A stretch of 64,000 nt of DNA from Cristatella mucedo (GCA_009760855.2 WPIO01000002.1:12184501-12248500), one strand, 5' to 3'. Shown: positions 49,778-62,948, counted from the stretch's first letter. Notes: a model not told the origin generated them from the letters alone. A program made the numbers and translations.

Positions 49778-50142
49778 TTAAATTTAATCTGAGGTTCATG
49801 AATTATCATGATTAGAAGCCGGTTATGTTATAAACTATGATTTGGCAACATACAAGCTTAAGGCATGCAAATAGATGCACTCTAGACCTCAAGTCAGGCA
49901 GCTGAGTTGTGCTTGAGGATTCGATTCAGACATCTGAGTTGTGCTCTCGTGTCTGTCTAATAGTGAGTTGCTGCTAGTCGCAACGGTTTGTGCTGGAAAA
50001 TCTTGTGTAATCTATGGTCGATACTGCACGCATGTTACCTGTACGTGTGTCGGTAACTTGGCGGACACCGAAACCGGCTACCGTGCGAATATTTTGAGTC
50101 GGTACCACTTAAACCACTTAACTGGGTAGCGACACATAAAGA

Positions 50143-50420
50143 CAATGTAATGTAATGTATCTCCGTCTGTAACTCCACAAAGTCGTAAAGACCATGTGGG
50201 TGTTACGCAGGAGAGTTTTGTATAGCGCACTCACAGCCTACGCGGCTTTCAGTGCGCATTCGGTACCCAACAGACTTCGTCTCACGCAACAAAGAGAAGG
50301 TGGGAAGCATAGCAGAGTAAGGAGAGCAGTTGGGGTAGTGAGTAGCATAGAAGTAGCAGCTCAGGACCGCTGAAAAGAATGTGCCATAGTCGGCAGTAGG
50401 AGAGTAGTTATCGTTGCGTA
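50143..50420 (-). mobile_element. L2-B 3' end, well preserved
   Basis: It has an (ATTAC)n tail at 50143-50159, the CCACA/TGTGG hairpin and the 3' UTR up to the ORF-end codons. It is truncated near 50420 and very close in sequence to the 14.8-kb copy over its whole length. Confidence 0.88.
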
Positions 50421-50654
50421 ATATATTGTATATGTAGTAATATATTTGTATATGCAATGACGCAATGATGATCCCACATTAAGAGCTGCCCAGCGATTGG
50501 CAAGATTGCGCCATTATGATTGGAGCTGAAATTGTCCACATTCGTCGCCAACATCTGTCACTAGCCTGGGAGCATGCGAAAACAGCTAGACGCCAGACAG
50601 GCTGTTCTGCAATCGGTTGAAGTTACTAGCATCTGGCCAAGCTGTCGCTACACC

Positions 50655-50797
50655 TGTAATGTAATATTAGGCAATGTATATCCATCTGTAACTCCGAAAA
50701 TCCACAAAGACTCAGTAGGTGTTACCCAGGAGTTTTCTAGAGCACTTTCAAAGCCTAAACGGCTTTCATTTCGCATTCGATAGCCAAAAGACTTCAC
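50655..50797 (-). mobile_element. L2-B-related 3' end (may belong with 51.26 kb)
   Basis: It has a TGTAATGTAAT tail at 50655-50665, GTAACTCC at 50687-50694, AAGCCTAAACGGCTTTCA at 50752-50769 and GATAGCCAAAAGACTTCA at 50779-50796. Homology stops at about 50797, where a CpG-rich block begins. Confidence 0.8.
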
Positions 50798-51261
50798 TGT
50801 CCACTGCTTTCAAAAAATAGACTGCTCGACCTGACAGATGTGGACCTGTTATATTAAGACCTACATGCTCTCTATTTACGCTGAGCTTCGCAACCGTGTT
50901 CACATCTGCTGTGCATCGATGCGGGCGGAAGCGTCGCCGGCAGTCGCCACGCATCAGCACCGGGACTGGCTAGGCTATGATTCGAGGCGCTAAGACGCCG
51001 AAGGCCCTAAGCGAGAAGCGCACGCATTTGGAGCGCACGCATTTGAAACAGTGCGCTCTTTGTAGCGACGCTGCAGCGGCTTTTCGTCCGCAGTCAGCAG
51101 CCAGCGGCCTTCATTTCAGCAAGCAAAGCCTTCGAGCAATTCGACACGATTAGAAAAACAGCTAATGAAGTGAGTAGCGAAGAAGTTTTGTAGCAAAAGC
51201 ACTCGAAATGGAAATGTTAGGATCAACAGCAAAAGAAGCGATATATTTTTAAGTATTGCTC
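50798..51261. other. CpG-rich block between two L2-B pieces
   Basis: 50920-51110 is unusually rich in CG dinucleotides for this window and includes a doubled GCGCACGCATTTG motif (51018-51045). It separates two collinear L2-B pieces on the same strand, so it may be an insertion. No ORF or known element is recognised. Confidence 0.4.
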
Positions 51262-51540
51262 AAGAGTGTTCCATAATTTAGGATCTGGCGATCAATGGCA
51301 TATGTTTCCAGAAGTCTTACAAAGGTGGACTCGGGTGGCTAATGCATTGCCTAAAGTGACCTGGGTTTTTAAGGTGGCGGTGCCGCATCGGTTCAACTAG
51401 GTGTGAAAAAGCCAATTCGTCGCCTAGCAATTCAGAGTACGAGATTGCTCTTAAATCTTCAGCTCAACCAGGAACCATGGAAGCGCCTTTTGCGAAAGGC
51501 ACTTGTGATGAAAATCCTTGGTTTTTATACCTATCTACCA
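51262..51540 (-). mobile_element. Diverged L2-B coding remnant
   Basis: Collinear minus-strand matches to the L2-B C-terminal coding segment include GTTCCATAATTTAGGATCTG (51269-51288), TTCAACTAGGTGTG (51393-51406), CTCAACCAGGAACCATGG (51463-51480) and GGCACTTGTGATG near 51508. The copy is heavily diverged. Confidence 0.65.
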
Positions 51541-52833
51541 GTGCCGCACTTAGGGCTAGTGGAGGCCAGGTGGAGCTTTTCTGAGGCTCTGGTACTACAG
51601 AAATGATGGTATAATCGAGGGCACCGGCGAGCTATCCAAATCTATTGCCATCAAAATCCATTGCCATATCTTGTCATAATTATTCACTAATCCCTAGGTA
51701 GTTGCTAATTAAAATAGCCAGCAGTGCTGAAAGACTTCGAATAAGACTGTCACAAACTCGAACAGTCTTCAAAAATGGTACCCAAATGCCCGCGCACCAG
51801 GCAAAGAAAGATCACACCACCTCTACCCATCTAAAGCTCCTATTTTCTTTTTCAGTTACACGTTTAGCCCTTCAGTTTTGGAATCTTCTATCATCATTTT
51901 ATATAAGTTTGAGCTTCATCCAAGACGTGCGATCTGCAAGGCAAGGTAAGTCTATTTTTCAGAACCTGAAAACTACTCAAATTTTTGAATGATTACTATC
52001 GAATGTATTCTCCGAGTACATCAAGTCTTCTAAGTTTTGCAACATGGGCTATATTGCATGTCAATTAGCCTCAATGCACAGAAGAAATACCATGCACGCA
52101 CTGCACTAAACACACTTTCCACTTGTGATTCCGCATTTCAGTTCCAGAGTCATCTGCTCATCAAACAGTAGCGTACATGCTTCGGTCAGGTCCATTCTCC
52201 GCTTAACCAAATACTTTCAGCCCGCACACTTTCAATCGAAGTTTTCACTGCTTTAGCTGACATTGTGCTCACAATACAGATTAGCGTGCCAACTGCAGGT
52301 AAATATAAACGGGTAACTCCGATTCGATTCTAACCCCTCCAGATAATGCAGCCAAAAATCTTCGCCGCCCAGCAGCAGGCGACTTGATATTTAGCCAATT
52401 CTCGGCTTATTCGCTGATGAGGTGACATTGCCGCAAGTGAAGGTGAGTTTGTAACAGTATTTTAGGAACTTAATGCAGCTTCAGGACTGGTAATAATACC
52501 ACGCTAGAGTAGCGAGGTTTGGCTAAAGTCTCCCACTGAATATCAAGAACCTGATGCACTGCAAGACTGGTATTTTGCAAGCTTGGTTAGTGAGGTCCTG
52601 GCGAAACATTCACACTGAATATGAGGACGGAATGATTGGTAAAAACAAACTCGCAGCACTTTCTTCTAGGTTCAACACTATTTCTTCAGTAGCATTGAAC
52701 AATCTAGGTGTAGCTACAAATGTAAACATAAAGAATCTGTAGTTCGTAAGAAATGTATGGCGATTGTTTAGATAGCGATCTGAAAGGCTGTCGCGTCAGG
52801 ACAAAACTACATTCTCGTGAAATGCATATAGAG

Positions 52834-52837
<4 letters not shown>
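51541..52837. other. Unassigned sequence
   Basis: Nothing recognised in 1.3 kb. Confidence 0.45.

Positions 52838-52892
<55 letters not shown>
52838..52892. repeat. (AT)n microsatellite
   Basis: About 54 bp of uninterrupted AT, able to form a cruciform. Confidence 0.97.
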
Positions 52893-52895
<3 letters not shown>

Positions 52896-53127
52896 TAGTA
52901 GTTTTATTGTGGAAATGCAATCGATTTTTACAGCGTGACTCGCTTCATGAGCACGCTTGCAGCGAAGCTTGCAAGTGGAGGCTTCTACTGATTGGCATTC
53001 TTTGGCTCCTCTTTGGCATCAGAATACGCAGTCTCCATTTGGCCTTACTCTTTTTTAAATTCAAAGAGTTACAAGAAACTGTTTTAAAATCATGCGAACA
53101 CAAAATATCCCAAAATAACATGGTAGA

Positions 53128-53607
53128 AGTGAACTCTCTCATTAGGCTGGCCTGTCGTGAACGTCGTAACTGCCGCATTACACCACTTCTGAACGACCTG
53201 CACTTGCACCCATCAAGCATCGCATCGACTTTAAGGTCCGGTCATTCAATTGTACACCTTTGTCTCTTGCTCCTGGCGACCTTACCAAGCTACACTCAAA
53301 TACAAAAGTATTTGGGTGGTCCAGATTGGCTCGATTCTCATCTATTCCCTCAGCCCTACCTCCCCCTCGCCTGAACTGGAGCTGGGATTCTGCTTCTGTC
53401 TGCTAATTATTGGACGCCCAAGTACAAATTACCATACCATATTTGCATACTGACCCTGTGCATGTCACCACTAACTATGTTGTGCTTGTTGTCATTGAGC
53501 ATGTAACGACTAACTATTCGATCGTGCTTCCTTTGCAGCATAGGTAAAGTGCATAGAAAGAGATTGAGTTCTCCGAGGGCGCTATAACAAATGCATTATT
53601 ATTATAG
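53128..53607 (+). mobile_element. Old L2-A-related 3' part
   Basis: The coding segment LACRERRNCRITPLLNDLH (53140-53196) aligns with the L2-A LVCRERRSCHITPLLADLH segment. The 3' UTR follows from about 53430 (CATACTGACCCTGTGCATGTC), with AAAGTGCA/GGCGCTAT hairpin remnants and an ATT tail at 53595-53607. The middle part (53320-53430) is poorly conserved. Confidence 0.75.
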
Positions 53608-54289
53608 TTAGGCAACTTACGGACAATATGGCCAAAATTAGCCAATAGCCTTTACATTTCTTTAAAAAAGGGTGTTTTTCCCAGAATCGAGAAAATAATC
53701 TTTCATAAGTGAATGAAGAAGCCGTCAGGCTGCGTACGTACCGGAACTGTACAGCTCACCCAATGAAATTTGCTTAATTCGCCGGTAAAAGCCAGCCAGT
53801 CATGCCGAAGGTCACCGAAATGTCGAGCTTCGTGGGGGGGTAATATCTTGGCACTGTATGACACTCTGTTACTGAACACTCGTACGGTCAAATTACTGCT
53901 ACTTTATCAATACCAAAGAGTACGGTTTCGTACAACGTGAATAATATGGAGAAGACCGGAAGCCCCGAAAATGCTACACGGTCGGACCGCCCCTTGCTCC
54001 CGTTAGGCGGGAAGACACCACCCTAAGATTGAACAAAGAACCATTTTGCTTTGGTGTAAGTTCACGTTAAAAGTCTGCATGCATCGTCAGGTAAGCGAGC
54101 TTGTCGACACTGTCTGAAGGCAATTAGAATAGGCTGCATGTCTGCATTCTCGTGTTGCAAAGAGAAAACGTCTTCTCTTGGCAAAGAATATGGTAAGTCG
54201 TTTATAGTGGGCCAAGGATCAAATCCATTAGACTGCTGACGATATGGGTTGATGTGCATGGAGTGGCAACAGCAAATTCCCTCTCTTTT
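53608..54289. other. Unassigned; could hold decayed transposon 5' part
   Basis: No motif of the N-terminal paired-like domain of Tc1 transposases can be seen. Confidence 0.35.
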
Positions 54290-54845
54290 CAACTGCAAAA
54301 GAAGGTCTTACGTGCATCGGCGATCCAGAGAAGCTTACACACCCAATTGCCTGCAGCTAACGATTAATTTTGGAGGAATAGATCTCATGGTTAGGGGGTG
54401 CTTCAGCAGAAATGGCGTCAGAGCCCTGCTCGGCATACCGGGCATCATGACCCAAGACGTCTATTTAGACCTTCATCAAAACATAAGACTACCGAGTGCG
54501 ATGGTACTTTCGATTCGGATTGTGTTTTCCAGCACAACAACTATCCTAAACTAAGCGCTGCCAAAGTTAAGTAGTTTTTAACAATTTATCAGAATTCGGT
54601 TACCCTTCCACGACGGTTATGGACTGGCCAAGTCATTCTCCTGACTTTAACTCAATCGAGGATTTGTGTGATGAAGTCGAGTGACGGCTCGGTTTTGGCA
54701 GCTGGCTGTCCATATCGCGACTATTGATTCGCTTTTGTCTTACTTGAAACAAACCTGGAGTAGTATAACGGCCGATGTTTTCGAGCGTTTGATGAACTCC
54801 ATACTTGGCGAGTGCGACAGGTCGTTGCAAATAAGGGAGGTGCAA
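54290..54845 (+). pseudogene. Tc1/mariner-like transposase remnant
   Basis: DDE transposases of this family cut and paste DNA at TA sites. The 101-codon frame at 54249-54554 includes a REAYTPNCL segment and LMVRGCFSRNGVRAL. These match the family's EAYNPKCL-type and MVWGCFS blocks between the first and second catalytic aspartates. In another frame, about 54620-54685 reads MDWPSHSPDFNSIEDLCDEVE, the WPSQSPDLNPIE block carrying the third acidic residue of DD34E. The second aspartate region (QQDNDPKHT) is replaced by frame-shifted sequence near 54530. The catalytic core is broken and no terminal inverted repeats are recognised. Confidence 0.82.
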
Positions 54846-56155
54846 TGTCATATTAGAACAATAAATTAATTATGATTTGTGATAATTGCTAGAACATGCT
54901 GTTTTTTCATTTCAAACAGTGCGCATAGTTTTTTTTACACATTCGATATTTACTCGACTTGCCGGTGGGAGGCCGGCAAGGTTGCTGCCCCAGCCGTCCA
55001 AATGCTTTTCAATTTGAGTGTATGTCGTAGCTTCATTCCACAGAAGCGAGTCTAAGAGATTATTTATTTCAATATCCACTTTGACAATCCAGTTAATCTT
55101 GTATTCCAACGTTATCTATTTGTCTGAGTCCTTTGCCTCTGCGCGTGTATAAGCCTCTATACATAACATAGGCCACATACTCGATCACATTTTCACCCAC
55201 GATTGTACCCTGTCGACCCCTAATGTAACTCTTTTTGACATGCATGACCGTGTGTGGATTTTATTCTGCAAGGCAAGGGTTTGCCTTTCGGCATCCAAAA
55301 CTGCATGAGTCAAGTAACTGAATGAGTGGTTGGCCCGCCATTAATTAGATTACATCAATCTTGAAAGAATGCAGTCATATTTTTTATCACACCTTTTTCG
55401 AGTTGAGTTACCTTAAGTACATTTGCTGCAATAGATTAGATTTTGCCTTTCTAAGATTTTTCTCATTAACCTGGAAGTTTTTAAATTGACCGTTGAAAAT
55501 AATTTAGGCCTATAGATGGTGTCGTGCCTTGTCTCTTGATTTTATTAAAGAGAAAATAGTAAGCGCTTCGGCAGACTTTAATAAAGGCAAAATCAAAGCT
55601 CTCATAAATCGGCCTTGAATAACTCAATTTATATTACAACAGAAGAATGGTATAGCAAATTCCGAAAATCCCCACCATTCCCTAATCGACACGCACTCCC
55701 AGTGTAGTCCATCAACGAGTGCGCTGGTTTTAATAAGCTTATTCGTGTCTGAAATGACTGCGAATAGGCTTTGACTGGCTATCACTAAAGATTGTTTGCA
55801 AGATTTTAGCAGTGAATAGCAAGCTTATTTGGTATTGCTCTTTCAGTTAAGCAGTTCACGAATCGCTGCAACCAATCATCGTCCGGTGCTCCATAAGTTA
55901 AACAGCCAGGCTTGGTAGTAAAAGGAGGTTTGGTGTCGATGCATGACATGTCATAACAGTCATTATAAAAGCAGGCAGCTTGATTAGATGCTAGTGCGCC
56001 GGTGAATGTCAATGCCTGCCTAATTCGGAGATCCTTATAAAGTAACTTATCTAGGTAAAACCTAGCACTCAAAATAAAATTCGGAAGTCATCGGACAGAG
56101 TACATTAAATAGCCCAACAGAGTTTAAATAAAGGAGAACACTAATATGTACTATT
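54846..56155. other. Unassigned AT-rich sequence
   Basis: The first few hundred bases may include the transposon's 3' flank, but no inverted repeat could be matched. Nothing else recognised. Confidence 0.45.
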
Positions 56156-56160
56156 CATTA

Positions 56161-58115
56161 ATAATAATAATGATGATTATAATAATGCACTTGATAAAGC
56201 GCCCTCAGAGAACTCAATCTCTCTCTAGGCGCTTTACATTTGCTGCAAAGGGAAATGTAATTGAATGATGAGTAATATCATGCTTGATAAACAAACAAAA
56301 TGAATAACATGGTTAGGGGTGACATGCACAGGGTCAAAATGCAAATGTGGTTATTGGCAGCATGCACAGTGTCAGCATGCATAACCACATCAAGGAAGAA
56401 TCACAGGGACCCACTAAATGCTGTCCTAAATACGTGTTTTTTAAGTTCTTTGTAAATGTGGTCAGGTCAGGAGATGTTCTGGCGCAAGTCGGGAGGGAGT
56501 TCCAGGCTTTGGGAGCATACGAACTAAATGCATGGCCTCCAAAGGATTTGAGGTTTATAAGAGGTATTTGTAGACTGTTGGATTACGAAAAGCGGGTTGT
56601 ACGATGCTTGGCCTGGTGGGGGAGTAGATCTGAGGGATAGGCTGCAGCCAAGGAATGAAGTGACCTAAAAGTGAGCGACAAAACCTTGAAGTCAATCCGT
56701 TGCTTGACTGGGAGCTCATGCAGGTCGGCAAGAAGTGGTTTTATGTTTCAATTGTGAAGCTCACGACAGACGAGCCTAGCTGTGGAGTTTTGCACCAGCT
56801 GCAATCGCCTGATCCCACATGCTGGTAGGCCAGTAAGCAGTGAGTTGCAGAAGTCTAGACGGGATGTCACGAATGCATGGACCAACTTAGATGGGATATC
56901 CTTATCTAAACAAACCCGAATTTTAGCAATGTTGTGTAACTGAAAGCACGCAGACTTGATCGTGAAGCTGTTATGGTCGTCTAACGAGAGGTCGCTTTGG
57001 AATATGACACCTAGATTTTGAGCTGATTCAACTGGAGATATGCTGGCAGAGCCAATTTTGAGAGTCAGCCTTTCCAATCTCTGGATCACACTGGGTTTGC
57101 CCATAACTAGTAAGTTAGTTTTATCATCGTTTAGTTTTAGAAAATTTGCTGCCATCCATGCGCGGATGTCATCAATACATGCAGCGAGTTTAGAGAATTT
57201 GAGGTACTTGAAGGCTGGGAGGAATCAAAGCAAAGGTACAACTGAGTGTCATCCGCATAGAAGTGAAAGCCTAGACTGTGCTTGGAAATCACATCAGCAA
57301 GAGGCAGAGTATAAACCGTGAAAAGAACCGGACCTAGCACGGAGCCCTGAGGTACCCCATATTTCAGAGGTACCTCGGATGATCTTTGTCCATTCGTGTC
57401 AATACTCTGGAGTCTCCCACTGAGATAGGACCTGAACCACTGCAGACCAGTGCCAGTGATGCCCAGGTGAGATGAGAGGCACTCTAGAAGAACTTTGTGA
57501 TCGATGGTATCAAAAGCTGCCGAAAGATCGAGTAAAACAAGCAGAGACACTCTACCCATGTCTGCATTCCTAAGTAGGTCGTTGTATACACTAAGTAATG
57601 CTGACTCTGTGGAGTGATTAGCTCTAAAGCCAGACTGGAACTTACTAGCAAGGTGTGAGGTTTCGATATATGAGTTCAGCTGCTTTGCCACGATCCGTTC
57701 CAGTGTCTTTGATAGGAATGGTAGAAGGGAGACTGGCCGGTAGTTGCTTAAGTTCTCTTGGTCTAGTGTCACTTTCTTGAGAAGTGGCCTGACTACAGCT
57801 TTTTTGAAAGGTGCTGGGACATGACCTGAGGCTAATGACATATTAATTATGTTAGTTATGCATGGCAGCAGCAGATCAATGCAACGTAGGATCAGGACAG
57901 TGGGAATAGGGTCCAGAGGACTTTTTGTGTTCTTTGATTGAGATAGGAACTTCAGGACTAGATCACTAGTGACCTGCTTAAATGTAGACATTGAGATGCA
58001 GCCAGGAATCAGGAACATCACTCTAGTGGCGATGTTGTCGTCGCAGGGATGGTTTCCCTGATCTTGTCTATCTTCTGCAAAAAAGAATCGAGAGAAGCGA
58101 TCGGCTAGATCATCA
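56161..58115 (-). mobile_element. L2-A LINE copy with 5-bp target duplication
   Basis: A 1.95-kb minus-strand copy with an (ATT)n-type tail at 56161-56185, a perfect AAAGCGCC/GGCGCTTT stem, a full 3' UTR, the C-terminal and RT domains and part of the EN-RT linker. CATTA at 56156-56160 and 58116-58120 flanks it exactly. It is one of the two best-preserved L2-A coding copies. Confidence 0.93.
56748..58021 (-). pseudogene. L2-A RT (294 codons) plus shifted C-terminal part
   Basis: The frame 57137-58021 includes a pre-RT segment (TSDLVLKFLSQSK near residues 18-30) and the fingers ([18 protein letters not shown]). It also has motif A FDTID at 170-174, motif B GVPQGS at 222-227 and motif C YADD at 255-258, so all polymerase residues are present. 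A small deletion near 57185, in the segment equivalent to [10 protein letters not shown], shifts the frame. 56748-57155 then continues the C-terminal domain (SRLDFCNSLLTGLPAC) until a further stop in the segment equivalent to CRERRS near 56748. The endonuclease is absent through 5' truncation, so this copy could not act alone. Confidence 0.9.
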
Positions 58116-58201
58116 CATTAAGCATAGATTGCATACATATTGAGTGAATATTGGAGGCAGTATGTTGAATATACATATTACTAGCAAGACAATCATAATA
58201 A

Positions 58202-58472
58202 TATGCTCCCAAAGCATGGGAATCAATGCCTACACAAGTCACAACGTCCCCTAACATGACGACATTTAAAAAAAACTCAAATCACGCCTGTTTATGGCAG
58301 CATTTAGTGGGACTTTGTGATTCGTCCTTCGTGTGCATATGCTTACATTGTTCCTTGTGCTAGAGGATATTACCATCAATCATGTTGTAACTCCTTGAAG
58401 TGCCAAGAAATAGATTCAATTCTCTGGCGGCTCTGTAGCTATGTATTCTCATTGCTGTAGCTAGTTTTGTTA

Positions 58473-58507
<35 letters not shown>

Positions 58508-58508
58508 T
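58202..58508 (+). mobile_element. Diverged L2-A-related 3' end
   Basis: It begins at the coding motif ATGCTCCCAAAGCATGG and includes an FMAAFSGTL-like end (58290-58316) and a shortened 3' UTR with AAGTGCC. It ends in a long pure (ATT)n tail at 58476-58508. Confidence 0.8.
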
Positions 58509-58963
58509 TAGAAACGATTGGGTAGGGCAGTATCAGAAATTCATGCAGGAGAAAGAATACCCTGAGAATGTATGGGAGGATTCGACTGTCGCCGTAAGAT
58601 CGGTTGTTTAAACGGGAGGAAGGAAAAAGAGCACGGCTTCTCAGGTTGAGAGTAGCTGGAGTTTTGCTAAATTACCCTGCCTCGTTCTTTACGTTGATCG
58701 ACGTTTAAACCATACTTTCGATGTGGTTGTAGAGAAGCATGCCACTAGCCAATCATCTGCAGCGCCAGTGTGTTATCTCTTTCTGCTTCGTGATTTGTTT
58801 TGGACTTCTAGCCAAGGGGCAGTATTGGCCACTTTGGAAGCCACTAGTCTAGAATAAATTTGATAACTTTCGGCAATCTGACAAAATTTTACGTAGATAA
58901 GCAGCATCATTGTTTTACATAGTAGGATGTTGCTGGCCTTCTGGCGGGATAGGGAACCGATGG
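58509..58963. other. Unassigned sequence
   Basis: Nothing recognised. Confidence 0.4.
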
Positions 58964-59136
58964 CATATTTATTTATTTAGCTACATCAACTTCCTCACTT
59001 TTATAGCAGCAGAAGAGCTTCAATGGCTACCACCACTGCTTGCAGTGGATAATAATTATTCGCCCACTGCAGATCTCGAACCCACGACCCAGGTCGAGAA
59101 GAGCCAGCACCATACCTCCTGGGCAAAGACCCGGGC
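58964..59136 (-). repeat. tRNA-derived SINE, type 1
   Basis: The minus strand has an A-box-like TTTGCCCAGGAGGTATGGTG at 59109-59128 and a B box GGGTTCGAGATC near 59074-59085. It then has GCAGTGGGCGA, CCACTGCAAGCAGTGGTGGT and AGCTCTTCTGCTGCTATA, ending in a GTAGC-(TAAA)n tail near 58966-58984. It is the most complete copy of this family in the window. Confidence 0.8.
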
Positions 59137-59617
59137 ATGCTATATCGTTCACGTTATGACCAAGGTAGATATGGTGACAGGCCCCGTGAATTATAGTAAT
59201 TGGGAACCAGATATCATAATATAATGTTTAGATACTATAACAAGTGAGCCGGTGATGGTTCATCAGTAGGTTCATCCCTATACCTGTATATTGCTAATAA
59301 ACCTAGTTTTTATCGTAGCACCGAGGCTCATGCTTCGCTAGCACCTATCACGGACGGGCCGGGACTAGCAGTCGTTGTGAGTGCTGCGTTTCTAGCTATG
59401 GATTTTAGTTCAGGAGCTGTGTATACCCAGCGTTGCGTTCGTGGAAATGGCAAGATATTTGGTCACCTATTTCGTCGTAGGCCTGTTTGGACCAGGAAAC
59501 CCTAATGAGGTGATGCTACACCTAAGAGTAGCACGTGAGTGTTGCTGAATCTCAGGGGCCTTAAATGCTGACGTTACTTTTGCATCGTTACATGGGCAAT
59601 CCTCTTTTTCTGGATGG

Positions 59618-59620
<3 letters not shown>
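59137..59620. other. Unassigned; possible LTR-like signals
   Basis: TGCTAATAAACC at 59291-59302 followed by a CG-containing stretch to 59370 is reminiscent of an LTR polyadenylation region. No partner copy is present, so no element is called. Confidence 0.25.

Positions 59621-59661
<41 letters not shown>
59621..59661. repeat. (CT)n microsatellite
   Basis: About 40 bp of pure CT on the plus strand. Confidence 0.96.
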
Positions 59662-60343
<682 letters not shown>

Positions 60344-60500
60344 AGAGAGAGGAGACAGAGAGCGAGAGACTGACAGACTGAGACAGAGAGAGGCAGAAAG
60401 ATACAGCGAGAGACAGAGGGTCGGAGAAAGTGAAGAAAGATAAGGAAGGAAGATGAGAGGCGAGTAGAGAGATGAGGGTAGAAAGAGGCAAAACGGGATA

Positions 60501-61528
60501 TAGAAGAGAGACGATGGAAAGATAAAGTACCAATGGTTTGGCTTGTTTCGTGACTCCCACAGGCTGCTAGCCGTTTCTTCCTGCCCGAGTCAGTCATGGC
60601 AGTTCTGATGCAGTCCCTGTCTGCTGTCGTGTGCTGAGGTGAGCCAGTCTGTGACAGGACTGGTGCCAGTGAATTTCTGTGCCTTGCTTAATGAGCAGCT
60701 CAGAACGTAGAAAATTGTGGCTTCCTGTCTACCGTAAATGCAATTAGTGACTCACCAATTTTCTGGTCAATCTCGATAGGTTCCCTTGCGGCTCGGGTAT
60801 AGGGTGTCCAAGTGGAAAGAAATTAGTGAGACAGTCAGGGCGATTGCCTACTCCCATCTGCCTCCTCATCAGACAAGTGTGGTTTCGTACCCACCGGTTT
60901 GCTCTCTCAATCATGCCGGCCCGGCGGCTAGCTATGCCCGGGGGGGGGCAGCTGTCCATGGCCAGTCCTACCTGTGTTGAACAGCCCAGGAAATGCCGTC
61001 GGAATGAAAAGCCGACTACCTGAATCCTTCAATCCGAGCTGCAGCAGGAGCAGCAGCCGGTCGGGCTGAACCACTCACTCTCCACCCTACCTTTTCATAC
61101 CCTACCCAATCCCAGCCCACCTCTACCTGTCTCCTTCTTCAAGCTTTCCCACGGGTTCCTCGAGGCTGGCATGTGCTCTTGGAGCAGTTACCACGAGAGT
61201 TTAGCCAATGCCAGTGAGTGCAGTGAAACATCCAAGGTTCATAGAGCAACACGTGGTACCGGCAAGAAGGCCAGCGGTGGTTCGAAATCGAGTGTAGCAG
61301 CGTGCTAAGGCACCTCAATGGAAAATGCTGGGTCTACCATCATCGTCAATCCGAAATTTTTGATGAGCAGGTCTTCCTTAAAGTGACGTAAATCAACGAA
61401 TCATTGAGATATATATGTCACACAAAACAGGATTACAACGATGCACTGGTATGTGTATTTATGCATGTGCAGATCTGTAATATTGTGGAATGTTGTGGCA
61501 ATATAATACTAGTTAAACCCTTGTATAA
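60501..61528. other. Unassigned, GC-richer sequence
   Basis: It includes a run of nine G at 60940-60948 and a pyrimidine-rich stretch at 61070-61145. No gene or repeat family recognised. Confidence 0.45.
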
Positions 61529-61679
61529 AAAATAAGCTGTTTAACAGCCTCGTTTACATAGTGGCAGATGAGCCCTCACGGCTGTTGACCACCACTTGCA
61601 GTGGTCAATTAAGGATTAACTACTGCAGGACCTGGGTCGTGAAGAGCAAGCACACAGTTACCACAGGGCTAAGACCCAG
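61529..61679 (-). repeat. tRNA-derived SINE, type 1
   Basis: The minus strand has an A-box-like TCTTAGCCCTGTGGTAACTG at 61655-61674, a decayed B-box area and CCACTGCAAGTGGTGGTCAA. It then has GGGCTCATCTGCCACTATGT and a GAGGCTGTTAAACAGCTTA end at 61532-61550. Confidence 0.8.
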
Positions 61680-61687
61680 TATAGCAT

Positions 61688-61815
61688 CCTGGGAGAACCT
61701 AACCTCTTTCTAGGCACTTCACATAGGCCGCAAAGGAAGCATTATAGTTCTGATTAATGATAACAAGCATGCAGAAGCACCGCGCATAAGTGCATCAAGG
61801 ATGATTCACATGGAC
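61688..61815 (-). mobile_element. L2-A-related 3' UTR scrap
   Basis: GAGAACCTAACCTCTTTCTA (61691-61710) and GGCACTTCACATAGG correspond to one half of the L2-A hairpin and adjacent UTR. The GTGCATCAAGGATGATTCACA motif near 61791 matches the start of the 3' UTR. The middle is shortened and the tail absent. Confidence 0.6.
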
Positions 61816-62920
61816 CGAGCATATACCACAAAGAGGGCGGAGCAGGCCCTGGTGCATTCTCTTGCGCTGACCCGATGAGCAATACTGAGCAGCTGGGTGC
61901 CCGACTGATGCCCTGATAAGGTCGTGTTCTTAACTCCTTTGTTTTATCCTGGGCCATAGCCATCCAGGTGCTTTGCATAACATGGAGCATCTGCAAATAT
62001 TATGAGTATGCATCAAGAACCTTCAGCATGATGCTCTGTGCCAATCAGCTGGTCAAGTACTGTAACAGCTAAGGAATGCAAGGTCTGAAACCCATAAGTT
62101 ATTGCTATGCCATTGCACTGTCAGAGCCTTCCTGCTGCCGCAGCAGCAATAGCATCATGGGATCTCGGACGACGAATCATAACTGAGCTTGGCCATCGGC
62201 TTGGCCGATGCAATGATTGCGTTGAAATTAAATCAGCAGGCAGCATAGAGGCTGTGTCGCCAGCACTGTGCTTTGCACTTGCCCGACACGTCAGGTAATT
62301 CCAAAACTATTCTGGCTGCCGTGACAGCATTAGCCCGAATCATGCCACACAGCCAGGAAGTCGAGCTGCCACCCGTGGACTCTGACCAGGCTAATTTATG
62401 CAGCCATGCAGGCAGACTCCAATGCTGGATTTTCGAGGTGTCCCGTCAAGTATCAACTGAGGTTCAAAACTAACCAAGAAAGCTACTGCTAACAGCATTG
62501 TCAAAAGACCAAATTTTTAGGTTGCAGCTTATCAGCTTCTGTGCTTGCAGATCCCAGCAAACTTGAACTTGTTTGTTTAGCTTTACTCTGGCAGGATTTT
62601 ACAAGAATTTCCAAAGACTGTGAAGCCATAGTTCATTCTCACGATCTCCTTCATGCGTTATCATCTCTGACGTAGTCCCGGACTAGGAAAGCCCTTCAGT
62701 TGCTCAGAAATCATTTAGTTTTGCACTACAAAACAGGCTTCCAGCTAGTCTTATTCGGAGCTTACCTTGTAATCTCGAAGTAATCCTTGTAATCCTTGCC
62801 ATCTGCTTCATCCGGAAAGTCGCTAGTGGATCCGAAACTATATGCTTCGTCTCCGAATTTGCTTTGATACTTAAGCCAAGATAAATCAAGATTCCCCGCA
62901 CTTGGCGATGCTTTGTCTGT
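61816..62920. other. Unassigned sequence
   Basis: Short frames only, nothing recognised. Confidence 0.45.
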
Positions 62921-62948
62921 GAGAGAGAGAGAGGGGGGAGAGAGAGAG
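62921..62948. repeat. Short (GA)n tract with G run
   Basis: GA repeats interrupted by six G. Confidence 0.9.
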
